Shown: positions 1-9,177, numbered from the stretch's first letter. The stretch: 57,964 nt of DNA from an uncultured Spirochaetota bacterium (GCA_903821875.1 CAIJMU010000077.1:1-57964), one strand, 5' to 3'. Notes: generated by a model not told the origin, from the letters alone. Numbers and translations: made by a program.

Positions 1-738
1 AATGATCCTCTTGCGAAGTCGGTCATTCGGCAGTGTCGCTATGATCGTCCGATGGCCATCCTTGTCATCATTTGAAACCAAGGGAAATTCGCGATGTCCA
101 TTCAGCTTTATCTCGATCGGCATAAGGAGTCCATAGAGCGGATCACCGATGAGCGCAACCGTGAACTCCCTGCGGTCCCGGAAATGGCCAAGATAGCGTT
201 CAACGATGCAGTCACCGTGCTTTTTCAAATATTTAGTAAGGCTTTCGTCGAGCGATGCCTGATCGATGACAACCGAATCCGACGAAATGCCAATGCTATT
301 GCCTCCAGCCAGGGGCTTGAGCAAGACAGGAAATTCAGGGAGAGGTTGGGATAACTCAAATCCGCCTTGCGCCTTCAGGCGCGCGATACTCCATGCTGGT
401 GTCCTGATGCCATCACGAAGCCACTGTGCCTTGAGATCCGCCTTACACAGGCAAAGGTCAAGCGTATCCGCGCTCGATCCGACACAGGCCAGATTCCGCT
501 CCTCGAAAACGGCGTGAACGAAGGGCCCATTGCAAGGAAATCGAGCCGAGCCTGAATAGGCAAGTTCCGGTTTCACTTCATCAATGACGGTCTGTAGCTC
601 GACAGGATCATTCGAAGAACTGACAACAACTTCCATTCCAGATTTAGCCAGAATTGACTTGATAGTCGCCAGCCGCTCCATATCGCCCAGGTCTCTATAA
701 TCATCGGCGGAGGGTATCCTGAACAGCATTGTTTTCAA
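1..738 (-). CDS. ATP-grasp ligase, D-Ala-D-Ala ligase-like (C-terminus beyond window)
   Basis: The minus strand is open from the window edge to about 738. The translation contains the ATP-grasp lysine and glycine-rich loop (KPLAGGNSIGIS), then a conserved ERYLGHFRDRREFTV stretch, as in D-alanine-D-alanine ligases. Family members join two amino acids or similar acids using ATP in the cytoplasm. The ATG at 729 is poorly spaced from a ribosome site. An in-frame TTG at 738, five bases after GGGAG (744-748), is the better start. The end of the ATP-grasp domain lies outside the window. It is divergent from the LysR gene, which may regulate it. A housekeeping cell-wall Ddl is less likely, since the N-terminus (MLFRIPSADDY) is unlike typical Ddl and no wall genes adjoin. 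Substrates cannot be named. Confidence 0.75.
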   Translation of the reverse strand, partial: MKTMLFRIPSADDYRDLGDMERLATIKSILAKSGMEVVVSSSNDPVELQTVIDEVKPELAYSGSARFPCNGPFVHAVFEERNLACVGSSADTLDLCLCKADLKAQWLRDGIRTPAWSIARLKAQGGFELSQPLPEFPVLLKPLAGGNSIGISSDSVVIDQASLDESLTKYLKKHGDCIVERYLGHFRDRREFTVALIGDPLYGLLMPIEIKLNGHREFPLVSNDDKDGHRTIIATLPNDRLRKRII

Positions 739-804
739 TGTGACTCCCTCAGAACCTTCACAGTTCCACTACAAACATGACTGAATCTGGCGGAATCGTC
801 CAAT

Positions 805-841
805 CCAATATTGGCAGGGCGCTGATACCCTCTCGGTATCA
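805..841. promoter_or_regulatory. Paired palindromes in the divergent ligase/LysR spacer, candidate LysR operator
   Basis: TGATACC-CTCTC-GGTATCA (823-841) is a perfect 7-bp inverted repeat with a 5-base spacer and contains the T-N11-A pattern of LysR-type boxes. CCAATATTGG (805-814) is a second, perfect 10-bp palindrome. Both lie in the 205-bp spacer between the ligase and the LysR gene, where LysR proteins usually bind to control themselves and their divergent target. Confidence 0.55.
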
Positions 842-943
842 TTCACGGATAAAAACCCCGTAACAATTGAGAGTTATGTAAGGATACAACTTATCGGCAG
901 GGTACTGCCTCCTCTGACCTGCCTTGAGAAGGATTGCGTCCCC

Positions 944-1855
944 ATGAGTGGTGTTGTATCATCCTTGACCATGGAACTTCGCCATCTAAGGTATTTTCTT
1001 GCAGTCGCCGAAGAACTCAACTTCAGACGAGCAGCCGAAATGTTATATATAACTCAACCTCCGCTCACGCGACAGGTTCAGGAGCTTGAACAGGAATTGG
1101 GCGTCAAGCTCTTCGATCGCTTGGGGAAGAAGATCAAACTCACATCTGCGGGTGAATTCCTTCGAAAGGAAGCCCGTCTCCTCCTCGATCGGGCTGACGA
1201 GATCAAGCGCCTTGTCAAGGCAACCGAGGAGGGCGAACAGTCGCGGCTCAGGTTGGGCTTCATCGAGTCTGCACTGCACTCCTTCCTGCCCGGTGTCCTT
1301 TCCGACCTTCGGGAAAAGAAACCCGAGATCAGTTTTGAACTCTTCGAAATGAGCACAGAAGAGCAGATCGAGGCGCTGCTACATGATCGACTCGATGTAG
1401 GGTTTATCCGGAATTGGGGGCAAGTCGAGGACCTTGAATACACCAAGATCATTGACGAGACCTTTGTCGCCATTTACTCCAAGAAGCTTTCGGGGTCCAG
1501 AAATGCGTCATCGCTCGAAGAGCTCGCGGAGCTCCCTTTCATTTCCTTTTCGCGCGCCAGGGCTCCTGGACTTGTCGGGCGGATCGACGAGGCTTTTGCC
1601 CTCAACAACCTCCGCCCCAGGCATATCTTCGATGGAGGCGGTCTTGAGACTATCCTGAAACTCCTGTTCATGGGCCTGGGCTGGGCGATACTCCCCTGGT
1701 ACACCGTGAGTCACGCAACGGAGGCCAAGGAATTGATACACTTCGAAATTCCCAACATCAAAAAGAGGATCGAAATCGGAGTTGCACGGCCCAAAGGCAA
1801 GAAGAGTGAGGCGGTCAAGGCGTTTCTCGATTCCATACAGGATCTCAAATCATGA
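944..1855 (+). CDS. LysR-family transcriptional regulator
   Basis: A 303-aa protein with the classic LysR N-terminal winged helix-turn-helix (MELRHLRYFLAVAEELNF, then TQPPLTRQVQELEQELG) and a C-terminal two-lobed ligand-binding domain from about residue 100. The length is normal for the family. Two starts are possible. The ATG at 944 has GAGAAGGA (926-933) upstream, while the ATG at 971 gives the usual family N-terminus. The longer form is listed. LysR proteins are ligand-responsive activators or repressors and often control the divergent gene, here the ATP-grasp ligase; the palindromes between the two genes support this. The ligand is unknown. Confidence 0.9.
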   Translation: MSGVVSSLTMELRHLRYFLAVAEELNFRRAAEMLYITQPPLTRQVQELEQELGVKLFDRLGKKIKLTSAGEFLRKEARLLLDRADEIKRLVKATEEGEQSRLRLGFIESALHSFLPGVLSDLREKKPEISFELFEMSTEEQIEALLHDRLDVGFIRNWGQVEDLEYTKIIDETFVAIYSKKLSGSRNASSLEELAELPFISFSRARAPGLVGRIDEAFALNNLRPRHIFDGGGLETILKLLFMGLGWAILPWYTVSHATEAKELIHFEIPNIKKRIEIGVARPKGKKSEAVKAFLDSIQDLKS

Positions 1856-1893
1856 AGGCGAGCCCACGTAGCGTCCGCGCTTGAAAAGCAAAA

Positions 1894-1976
1894 ACGGAGC
1901 GCGAGCCATACTTCCACCCTTTGAGCGGCTGACTGACAGCCGACTCACAGTGAAGTAAAAAAGGCTCGGGCTCCGT
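1894..1976 (-). terminator. Nested inverted repeat downstream of tRNA-Ala, probable terminator
   Basis: Fourteen-base arms at 1894-1907 and 1963-1976 pair with one mismatch. Between them sits a perfect hairpin, CGGCTG-ACTGA-CAGCCG (1926-1942). Read on the minus strand, the outer stem ends in CCGTTTTTGC, a U-rich tail, which would stop transcription from the tRNA. It lies between the 3' ends of LysR and tRNA-Ala, so it may serve both strands. Nothing else is seen in 1856-2021. Confidence 0.5.
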
Positions 1977-2021
1977 TGTTCGGTCACCAGACTAATTACT
2001 TACCCTAAAACAAGAACTTCG

Positions 2022-2095
2022 TGGAGGTGATCGGAATTGAACCGACGACCTCTTGAATGCCATTCAAGCGCTCTAGCCAACTGAGCTACACCCCC
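2022..2095 (-). tRNA. tRNA-Ala (anticodon GGC)
   Basis: The reverse complement folds into a complete cloverleaf. The 7-bp acceptor stem GGGGGTG/CACCTCC includes the G3:U70 wobble pair that specifies alanine. The anticodon stem CTTGA/TCAAG encloses the loop ATGGCAT, giving anticodon GGC. The T arm contains GGTTCAATTCC. The discriminator base is A, at 2022. The CCA end is not encoded, since the next three bases read CGA. It lies between the LysR gene and the 564-aa gene and has its own promoter just upstream. Confidence 0.97.
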
Positions 2096-2106
2096 GAAGC
2101 AGTGGC

Positions 2107-2135
2107 ATAGTAGAAAAAGGGCGAGGAAATGTCAA
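2107..2135 (-). promoter_or_regulatory. Sigma-70 promoter of tRNA-Ala
   Basis: On the minus strand a perfect -35 box TTGACA (2130-2135) is followed after exactly 17 bases by TACTAT (2107-2112), 11 bases before the mature tRNA 5' end. Confidence 0.75.
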
Positions 2136-2276
2136 GCATGGGCTCCGGATCGGGAATATGCCCTCAAGTGACCTACCGATCGGCTTGATCGGAGGAGCTT
2201 GGGGCAATAGAATCTGGGGAACAGGCGGATGGGTCGCGCGTGGCGCTGCTCACTCCATACTGAAAACGGAGGCCCA

Positions 2277-3971
2277 ATGTCCGATTCCATCGATCCTGAG
2301 ATCGCCGCCCTCCTCGGAGGCGGAGTCGAGCAATTCCCAGGCAAGGGAAGCTCCGCTCCCCGAGCCCCCACGGGAGGTACCGGTCCTGGACCCGATCTGT
2401 CATCAGCACCCGATTTCGAAGCGCTTTTTGGCGGCCTCGACACCGATGGCGAAGCAAAGCCCCGCAACGAGTCCTCCGTCGACCTCACCAGGAAGACTTT
2501 TGCCCCCGTCACGAAGTTCGAGGAGGAGAAGGCTGCCGACTTCTTCGCCGATCCTGACTTCTACAAGCGTGCGCTTGCCAACGAGGGCGACGAGGCCCAG
2601 CGGGTCCACGAAATCCTGTCGAAATATCTCAAGGCTACCGACCCCAAGGACAGGAGCGTCTTCCGCCAGCAGATTGTCTCGGCCTACTGGTACCTTGCCA
2701 CCAATGTTTCGATCCACTCTATCGGGCCTTCGACGCACATCTCGAAAAAGCTCGTGCTCCGCTATGGAGTCCTCCTGCCCTCCCTTATTACTCCCGAACA
2801 GCGCGACACCCTCGCGAAGATCGTTTTCAACAAGGACATCGACGAGCCGATCTACTATGTGGACGAATGGATAAAAGGCGTCTCCAATGGCCAGATAAAG
2901 GCCAGCGCCACCGATGAGGTCAAGAGTGCGCGCGGCGATGACCGAGCCAAGGTCAACGCCTCCCTCCAGAAAGCCCAGGGTCGCAAGGACGCTGTCGAGG
3001 GAATGCTGAAAGCCAAGGCCGAGGAGCGGAGAAGCCTCGAATCCGAACTGGGAGCCAAGGTCGAGGAGGTCTGCAGCCGAACAAGCCAGCCGGGCCTTCT
3101 CAACATCCCCGCGCCTTACACGGAAGGCCAGCGCAAGGCAGCCTCGGAGGTCATGGAGATACTCCGGAAGCTCTCGGTCACGGACAAGGCCCTCGCCCTC
3201 AACATCGACGAGTACGAAAAAGCGAGCGAGATGCTAGAGGACATGGAAACCAAGGCCAAGGATTTCGGCGGAGAAACCAAGGCGGACCTCCAGTCGGTCG
3301 CCCAGGAATTCGAGACGATCAAGCAAATGGTAAAGCTCTGCATCGGCCGCCAGGGCAACCAGTTCCCCATACTGACGAAGGACCATTTCCACGGTTCGAT
3401 CCGCGATATATCAACGCGGGAGAATGTCATCAAGAATCTCGCCTGGATCGAAAGCATCGACTCACAGGCCTTCATGCGCCCCTACAAGAACGTGCTCAAC
3501 CGCATAGTACCCTACATCATCCTCGTGCCGGCCTTCGGCGACCAGGGCATCTGCTGGGAGCCCTTCGACAAGTTCAACCGCGCCTCGGGCCGCGGCCGCG
3601 TCGCCATCCCCCTCTACCCGAAGAATGTCCAGGCCGCCGTCATCTACGCCGTTGCCGACCTCAGGTGGCAGGTTGCGAAGGAAAAAGCCTCCTACTACTG
3701 GATGGAAGAGGGACTTACCGGCAGCTACTACCAGTGGTTCACCTCGAAGAAGCTGAAGGGCGACGTCAAGGAAGCCTTCATCCAGGACTACATCATCTGG
3801 GTGACCAAGGAAAGCGAGGGAATGCAGAAGCTCGACAAGGAAGTACGAGCCGAGTTCTGGCGCCTCATGCCCTTCCAGCAGGCCATCAAGGACAAGCTCA
3901 AGACGAGAAGCTACATATACCAGGAGCTTTGCCAGAAGGACAACAACCGGTCCCGCTCTGACGGCTACTGA
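2277..3971 (+). CDS. Conserved hypothetical cytoplasmic protein, 564 aa
   Basis: I do not recognise this family. The ATG at 2277 follows GGAGG closely and is preferred over upstream starts. No signal peptide or membrane segment is visible. The N-terminal 80 residues are low-complexity and rich in Gly, Pro and Ser. From about residue 95 the protein is charged and mostly helical, with a long heptad-like Lys/Glu/Arg stretch (about 240-370) that looks like a coiled coil. The C-terminal third is rich in aromatics (YYWMEEGLTGSYYQWFTSKK), suggesting a folded domain. The acyltransferase gene starts 52 bases downstream with its own ribosome site, so the two are probably co-transcribed and may share a role in lipid or envelope metabolism. 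That link is inferred only from position. Confidence 0.8.
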   Translation: MSDSIDPEIAALLGGGVEQFPGKGSSAPRAPTGGTGPGPDLSSAPDFEALFGGLDTDGEAKPRNESSVDLTRKTFAPVTKFEEEKAADFFADPDFYKRALANEGDEAQRVHEILSKYLKATDPKDRSVFRQQIVSAYWYLATNVSIHSIGPSTHISKKLVLRYGVLLPSLITPEQRDTLAKIVFNKDIDEPIYYVDEWIKGVSNGQIKASATDEVKSARGDDRAKVNASLQKAQGRKDAVEGMLKAKAEERRSLESELGAKVEEVCSRTSQPGLLNIPAPYTEGQRKAASEVMEILRKLSVTDKALALNIDEYEKASEMLEDMETKAKDFGGETKADLQSVAQEFETIKQMVKLCIGRQGNQFPILTKDHFHGSIRDISTRENVIKNLAWIESIDSQAFMRPYKNVLNRIVPYIILVPAFGDQGICWEPFDKFNRASGRGRVAIPLYPKNVQAAVIYAVADLRWQVAKEKASYYWMEEGLTGSYYQWFTSKKLKGDVKEAFIQDYIIWVTKESEGMQKLDKEVRAEFWRLMPFQQAIKDKLKTRSYIYQELCQKDNNRSRSDGY

Positions 3972-4023
3972 GGCCCTGGCTCCCGACAATCCACCGAAGG
4001 CGCGAGGCGCCACAGGAGACGAG

Positions 4024-4935
4024 ATGCAACCAATCAGTGTCAATTACCGCGAGCACCTCATGAAGATGATGTCCAGGTCGAAGGCCCAGCTCGAAGTCGG
4101 GGAGCACAACGTCTTCCAGGAGGGCAACCCGGAAATCCTGCCCTTCATCGACAGGATCATCGAGGACGTCCTCTTGCCGGGCTCGACCATACTCCACTCC
4201 GAGCGACTCGTGGAACTGATGGCTGCCTCGAAGGCAGGAGAGCCCTGCCTCCTCCTCCTCGAGCACTTCTCCAACTTCGACCTTCCCGTCCTCCACTATC
4301 TCATCCGGAAGGTCGTACCGGGAGGCCAGGAGATCGCCGACGCGATCGTCGCAATTGCCGGAATCAAGCTCAACGAGGCAAATCCTGTCGTTGCGGCCTT
4401 CAGCGAGGCCTACACGCGGCTCGTGATCTATCCAAGCCGTGCCGTGGATTCCCTCAGGAAGGGTGGGCATGCCGATCCGGCGGCCATCGTCGCCGAGCTC
4501 ATGAGGAGCGTCGCTGTCAACCGCCGTTCCATGAGGGTCCTCGGCGAGATCAAGACGAAGGGCAAGCTCATCCTCGTCTTCCCCTCCGGTACACGTTACA
4601 GGCCCGGGGTTCCCGACTCGGCCAAGGGCGTGCGCGAGATCGACTCCTACATCAAGAGCTTCTCGAAGATGTGCATGGTCTCGCTCAACGGCAGCATCCT
4701 CAGGCTCAATCCTGAGATGGGAGAGATGCAGGAAGACCTCCTGTGCAAGGACAGGGTCATCATTGACGTGCACGGACCCCATGACTGCGACAGCTTCCGC
4801 AAGAAAGTCAAGCACGCGCCAGGTCACCACCTCATCGAGGACCCCAAGCAGGCAGTGGCAGACGGGATCATGGCCGAACTCAAGGAAATGCACGAGGCCG
4901 TGGACAGGGAATACCCGCCGCTGGCTGTGGAATAG
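4024..4935 (+). CDS. Acyltransferase of the glycerol-3-phosphate acyltransferase superfamily
   Basis: A 303-aa protein preceded by AGGAG. It carries the catalytic HX4D motif of PlsB/PlsC-type acyltransferases (EHFSNFD, about residues 80-86) and, near residue 190, FPSGTRYRPG, which matches the later substrate-binding block usually read as PEGTR. Members transfer an acyl chain to the hydroxyl of glycerol phosphate or a related acceptor at the membrane during phospholipid synthesis. No clear transmembrane helix is visible, so it is likely peripheral. It is the second gene after the unrecognised 564-aa protein. The acceptor and the sn-position cannot be decided from the sequence. Confidence 0.75.
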   Translation: MQPISVNYREHLMKMMSRSKAQLEVGEHNVFQEGNPEILPFIDRIIEDVLLPGSTILHSERLVELMAASKAGEPCLLLLEHFSNFDLPVLHYLIRKVVPGGQEIADAIVAIAGIKLNEANPVVAAFSEAYTRLVIYPSRAVDSLRKGGHADPAAIVAELMRSVAVNRRSMRVLGEIKTKGKLILVFPSGTRYRPGVPDSAKGVREIDSYIKSFSKMCMVSLNGSILRLNPEMGEMQEDLLCKDRVIIDVHGPHDCDSFRKKVKHAPGHHLIEDPKQAVADGIMAELKEMHEAVDREYPPLAVE

Positions 4936-4990
4936 GCCCATGTAGGACAAATGCAGGGAGAGCCCCGGCTTCGGCCGGATTGTAATGCCC

Positions 4991-6325
4991 TCAGCTCCCC
5001 TTCCTCCACCGACCCGACCGCCAGCGTCCCAGCATGAAGAGCCCACGCAGCCATTCGTCCGTGCACATGGCGATCCAGACGCCCAGCAGTCCGAGGCCAA
5101 GCACGCGGCCGAGGAACCAGGCTCCGGATACCGATACACCCCACATGAACACTGCGCCGACAGCCACGGGAAACCGCACGTCGCCTGCGCCTTTCAGGGC
5201 CGGAATCACGACGGTGTTCAGGCTCCTGCCCGGCTCGTAGACGATCGCGACGGAGAGGACAGCGGCTGCAATTCCCGCTATGGCAGCGTCGCGCGTGAAA
5301 ATCGCGATAAGGGGAAGCTTGACGATATTCAGGATCACCGCGAGGGTCACCGAGATGGCCGAAGCGAGAGCCAGCCACTTCGGCAGCAAACGGGCTGCCT
5401 CGTCATGGCAGCCAGCTCCGACCAGCCATCCCACACGGATCTGCGCCGCCATGCCGACCGAGATCCCGAAGATGAATACGTACCTCGAAAGGGCTATCAC
5501 GAGGCCATAGGCTGCCAGGGAGACTGTGCCCATGCCGGAGATTATCGCCGCAATGACAACCTGGGAAAGGTTGTAGGAGATGTTCTCGCCCGCTGTAGGC
5601 AGGCCGATGGACAGTATTCCACGGATCACGTTCCGCGGGATCCTGAAGGCTCTCCGTAAGCCTCCGAGCCTTATTCCCCTCTTCCGCATGGCCCGCGCCA
5701 GGATCACCGAGGCTACCATCTGTCCCGCCACGTTTGAAGCCGCGACCCCGGCCAGGCCCAGGACTGGCAGTCCGAAGGGTCCGAACAGGGCGAGGTAGTT
5801 GCCCGCGATCGTGCAGCAGAGGGCCGAGATGTTGGCCACCATCACATCGCGGGTGTAGCCCCAGGAGCGGAGGATGACCGCCTGGGCGATGTTGAGGGCC
5901 ATGAAGAGGCTCGCGCCACCGTAGATGGACAGGAATGTTACGGCCCCTGTCCTGACGCCGGGGGCGAGGGCGAAGAGGCCGAGCGCGGATCCTGAAAAGA
6001 AGATATATCCAATGCTGACGAGTACTGAAAAGCTCAAGACCATGACGATTCCGGCCCAGGCGTAGGACTCGGCTTCCTCGCGCTTCCTCGCACCAAGGCG
6101 TTGGGCCACGAGGATGCCGGCGCCCTGCGAGGGCATCAGATAGAGGAGCTGGAGGAAGAAGGCGAGCTGCGAAGCCGCGCTCATCGCCGCGGCTGCCTCG
6201 ACCGAGAAGGCATAGAGCATGAGCTGGTCAATCGCGATGAGGGAGGTACGGACGAGATTCTCGGCGAAGATCGGGGCCGCGAGTTTCGCGAGGGGGATTC
6301 CGGCAGGGACTGGCCTGTTTTCCAT
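4991..6325 (-). CDS. MATE-family multidrug/sodium antiporter
   Basis: A 444-aa integral membrane protein beginning MENRPVPAGIPLAKLAAPIF. About twelve hydrophobic segments are visible, in the two six-helix halves typical of MATE exporters, including LVRTSLIAIDQLMLYAFS near the start. MATE proteins expel cationic drugs or metabolites in exchange for Na+ or H+. The start at 6325 is chosen because the frame upstream belongs to the overlapping EamA gene. It lies 29 bases downstream of the EamA gene on the same strand, so the two exporters probably share a transcript. The substrate is unknown. Confidence 0.85.
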   Translation of the reverse strand: MENRPVPAGIPLAKLAAPIFAENLVRTSLIAIDQLMLYAFSVEAAAAMSAASQLAFFLQLLYLMPSQGAGILVAQRLGARKREEAESYAWAGIVMVLSFSVLVSIGYIFFSGSALGLFALAPGVRTGAVTFLSIYGGASLFMALNIAQAVILRSWGYTRDVMVANISALCCTIAGNYLALFGPFGLPVLGLAGVAASNVAGQMVASVILARAMRKRGIRLGGLRRAFRIPRNVIRGILSIGLPTAGENISYNLSQVVIAAIISGMGTVSLAAYGLVIALSRYVFIFGISVGMAAQIRVGWLVGAGCHDEAARLLPKWLALASAISVTLAVILNIVKLPLIAIFTRDAAIAGIAAAVLSVAIVYEPGRSLNTVVIPALKGAGDVRFPVAVGAVFMWGVSVSGAWFLGRVLGLGLLGVWIAMCTDEWLRGLFMLGRWRSGRWRKGS

Positions 6326-6354
6326 CGGGAGCCTCGGGATATCCACTCCTGGCT

Positions 6355-7251
6355 TCAGGAGGCCGCCCGGGCAGCGCGGCGCGCGCCGATGACCGAGGCG
6401 GCCGTGACCGCGACCACGATTATTGAACCACCGACAATGGCTGCGGACGAAGGTCGCTCCCCCATGAAGAGGAAGACCCAGAAAGGATTGAAGAAGGGCT
6501 CGATCAAGGCGACGAGGACTCCCTGGACCGCAGTGACCCGCTTGATTCCATAGGCGAAGAACACTGCAGCCAGGCCTATCTGGAGCACGCCGAGCGCGAG
6601 GATGGCGAGGACCGATCCCGTCGTGATGGCGGGCATGGGCAGGAAGACCGCGATCGGCAGCATCACCAGGGCAGTCAACCACTGGGACAGGAGGTTGGAC
6701 TCGAGGGGGGATCCGTCCTTCTGCATCCTCATGAACACGAAGTAGAGGCCGAAGGTCAGGCCAGTCGCCGCAGCGGCGAGGTTTCCGAGGAGCATGCCAC
6801 CGCCCAGCGAATCCATGAAGAAGATGCCCATGCCGATCATCACAAATAGGAAGGCTACGACCTCCTCGGCCCTGGGCCTTTCCCGGAGGATGAGGGCACC
6901 GGCGACTGCGGTGATGACAGGGGCCGAATACTGGAGGAGGATGGCGTTGGCCGAGGTCGTGGTCTTGTTCGCGTAGACGAAGAGGCACATGGTGGCCGTG
7001 TTGAGGACAGCGGCCGCCACCTGCGCGAAGGACCAGTGGAAGCGCGGCTTCCCGATCCAGGCAAGGAGGAAGATGCCCGCGATGAGGCTCCGGACTCCCG
7101 CGATGAGGGGCGCATTCCAGGGCAGGATCTTGATGAAGATGCCAGCGGTACTCCAGAGCATGGCGCAGGCGGCAAAGGACAACATGCCTCTGACGCGCTC
7201 GCTCGACTGGTCGCTGCGGGTTTCGGAGTGTGGAACGGACAATGGATTCAT
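6355..7251 (-). CDS. EamA/DMT-family transporter
   Basis: A 298-aa protein with about ten transmembrane helices in two EamA repeats. The first opens with GMLSFAACAMLWSTAGIF and the second starts near residue 160. The drug/metabolite transporter superfamily usually exports amino acids, nucleotides or other metabolites. The start at 7251 (MNPLSVPHSETR) is chosen because it leaves a short cytoplasmic N-terminus before the first helix; the longer open frame upstream is arginine-rich and not EamA-like. The ribosome site is weak. It is first in a probable two-gene transcript with the MATE exporter. Confidence 0.85.
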   Translation of the reverse strand: MNPLSVPHSETRSDQSSERVRGMLSFAACAMLWSTAGIFIKILPWNAPLIAGVRSLIAGIFLLAWIGKPRFHWSFAQVAAAVLNTATMCLFVYANKTTTSANAILLQYSAPVITAVAGALILRERPRAEEVVAFLFVMIGMGIFFMDSLGGGMLLGNLAAAATGLTFGLYFVFMRMQKDGSPLESNLLSQWLTALVMLPIAVFLPMPAITTGSVLAILALGVLQIGLAAVFFAYGIKRVTAVQGVLVALIEPFFNPFWVFLFMGERPSSAAIVGGSIIVVAVTAASVIGARRAARAAS

Positions 7252-7428
7252 GGCAGTTCCCGACAATGTCCTGCAAGCCCCCGCGAGGTCAATACCGGGA
7301 TGCCGCGGGTGGGCAGGGCCGGGAAGCTTGAAAGTCCGGCGTTTCTCCGAATAGAATGGAGATCGTCGGCAAAGCATGCGGATCCGATTTCCGCATCGCC
7401 GTTCGGCAGCTTGCCTGGGAGGCACTGG

Positions 7429-8823
7429 ATGGTCATCGCTTTCACGATCCTCGGTCTGGCCGCGCTTGTCGTCTGCATCGCCCTCCTCGCCATGATGCAG
7501 GTCAGGAAGGCCAGCTTCGCCAGGAGGGTGCTGGTCTCACTTGGCATGGGCGTAGTCCTGGGCCTCCTGCTCAAGTTTGCCTTCGGAAGGAACAAGGCAG
7601 TCCTCGACCAGGTCCTCCCCTGGTTCGGCCTCGTCGGCAATGGCTATGTCGACCTCCTCAGGATGATCATAATTCCCTTGGTCATGGTTTCCATAATCTC
7701 GGCTATCCTCAAGCTCAAGGACGTCAGGAACCTCGGGAAGATGAGCGCCAGCGTGATACTGACCCTCGTGCTGACGGCCGGGATCGCCGCGCTGGTCGGC
7801 GAGACCTCGGCCCTCGCCTTCGGACTCGACGCCCGGCAGATCACCCAGGGTACGGCAGAACAGCACCGCGCCGCGACCCTCCAGCAGAATACCGGCACTG
7901 CCACCACGCCCCTGGCCGACAAGATCCTCGAAATCATCCCCCAGAACCCCTTCAAGGACATGACGGGAGCGAGGAACACCTCGACCCTCGCGGTCGTCGT
8001 CTTCTCGGCCTTCCTCGGTGTCGCGGCCCTGGGCATCAGGAAAAAACATCCTGCCGAGGCGGAATTCGTCCAGAAGGGCGTCGACGCGGCCTACGCCGTC
8101 ACGATGCGCCTTGTCGGCATCATCCTCAAGCTCACGCCCTTCGGAGTCCTGGCCATCATGTCATCGACCCTGGCCAGCACCGACTACGGGGCCATCGTCA
8201 ACCTCCTCAAGTTCATCCTTGCCTCCTACACCGCCTTGATTGTCATGTTCATAATTCATCTATTCCTCCTCTCGGTCTTCGATTTCAATCCCTGGATCTA
8301 CCTGAAAAAAGCCTGGCCTGTCCTCACCTTCGCCTTCATGTCCCGCACGAGCATGGGCACCATTCCCCTGACCATCGAGGCGCAGACGAAGAAGATGGGC
8401 ATCTCCGAGGCGATAGCGAATTTCTCGGCGACCTTCGGAACGGCCATCGGCCAGAATGGCTGTGCCGGCATCTATCCGGCCATGCTCGCCGTGATGATCG
8501 CCCCGTCGGTGGGCATCAATCCCTTCGACATCGGATTCCTCCTCACCGTGGCCCTCGTGACCGCAGTCTCCTCCTTTGGCGTGGCAGGTGTCGGGGGGGG
8601 GGCTACCTTCGCGGCCCTCATAGTACTGTCCTCCCTCAACCTCCCGGTCGCCCTCGCGGGGGTCCTCATCTCGATCGAACCCCTCATCGACATGGGGCGC
8701 ACGGCCCTCAACGTCTCCGACGCCTTCGTCGCGGGAGCCATCACGGGGCGCGTCATGAAGGAGGTGGACATGACGACCTACAACAACCGCGACATGGAAC
8801 TGGACCAGGTCCAGCCCATCTGA
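7429..8823 (+). CDS. tcyP: TcyP-like sodium:cystine symporter (DAACS family)
   Basis: A 464-aa membrane protein preceded by GGGAGG. The C-terminal core (GVAGVGGGATFAALIVL, then ISIEPLIDMGRTALNV) matches TcyP/YdjN L-cystine symporters of the dicarboxylate/amino acid:cation symporter family more closely than the glutamate or C4-dicarboxylate branches. The length also matches TcyP. About eight helices and two re-entrant loops would place it in the cytoplasmic membrane, importing cystine with Na+ or H+. The next two genes encode exported proteins, one with thioredoxin-like repeats, which suits a sulfur or redox theme. Substrate assignment rests on motif resemblance. Confidence 0.8.
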   Translation: MVIAFTILGLAALVVCIALLAMMQVRKASFARRVLVSLGMGVVLGLLLKFAFGRNKAVLDQVLPWFGLVGNGYVDLLRMIIIPLVMVSIISAILKLKDVRNLGKMSASVILTLVLTAGIAALVGETSALAFGLDARQITQGTAEQHRAATLQQNTGTATTPLADKILEIIPQNPFKDMTGARNTSTLAVVVFSAFLGVAALGIRKKHPAEAEFVQKGVDAAYAVTMRLVGIILKLTPFGVLAIMSSTLASTDYGAIVNLLKFILASYTALIVMFIIHLFLLSVFDFNPWIYLKKAWPVLTFAFMSRTSMGTIPLTIEAQTKKMGISEAIANFSATFGTAIGQNGCAGIYPAMLAVMIAPSVGINPFDIGFLLTVALVTAVSSFGVAGVGGGATFAALIVLSSLNLPVALAGVLISIEPLIDMGRTALNVSDAFVAGAITGRVMKEVDMTTYNNRDMELDQVQPI

Positions 8824-8898
8824 GCAAACGGGAATATTTCACACGCCCTTGAAACGAGGCTGCCTGGCGAGAGAGGATGCCAGGAAAGGAGTACTGCC

Positions 8899-9177
8899 AT
8901 GAATCGCAATTCCGTAGCGTTGCTTGCCGTCCTCATACTGATATTCTCGGGCATGTTCGCCATGGCCGACTACCAGCGGGGCCATGCCCTCGAACCGGCC
9001 AGCGCGACCCCGGCGGGTTCGAGCAGCGGCCTCATCATCAACAGCGTCATCATCCCGGGCGATACCGCTCCCCTGGCGGGAACCGGACCGGGAAGCAGTG
9101 GCATGCCGGCGACAACCGCGCCAGGAGGCGAACTGCCAGCCCTGCCCGCGGCCGCCGACGGGGCTGCCTGCCCCTGA
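8899..9177 (+). CDS. Small exported hypothetical protein, 92 aa
   Basis: The ATG at 8899 has a good ribosome site (AAAGGAG). Residues 1-24 look like a signal peptide (basic MNR, hydrophobic LLAVLILIFSGMFAM, then A-D). The mature part is low-complexity, rich in Ala, Gly, Pro, Ser and Thr, with one cysteine near the C-terminus (GAACP). No known domain is recognised. It sits between the cystine symporter and the double thioredoxin-like protein on the same strand, which suggests an envelope role linked to those genes. It could be a minor, poorly conserved secreted peptide. Confidence 0.6.
   Translation: MNRNSVALLAVLILIFSGMFAMADYQRGHALEPASATPAGSSSGLIINSVIIPGDTAPLAGTGPGSSGMPATTAPGGELPALPAAADGAACP

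Noticed and set aside
94-563. Short plus-strand ORFs in the first 560 bases
   Set aside because: They lie antisense to the cut-off ATP-grasp gene, whose motifs are clear.
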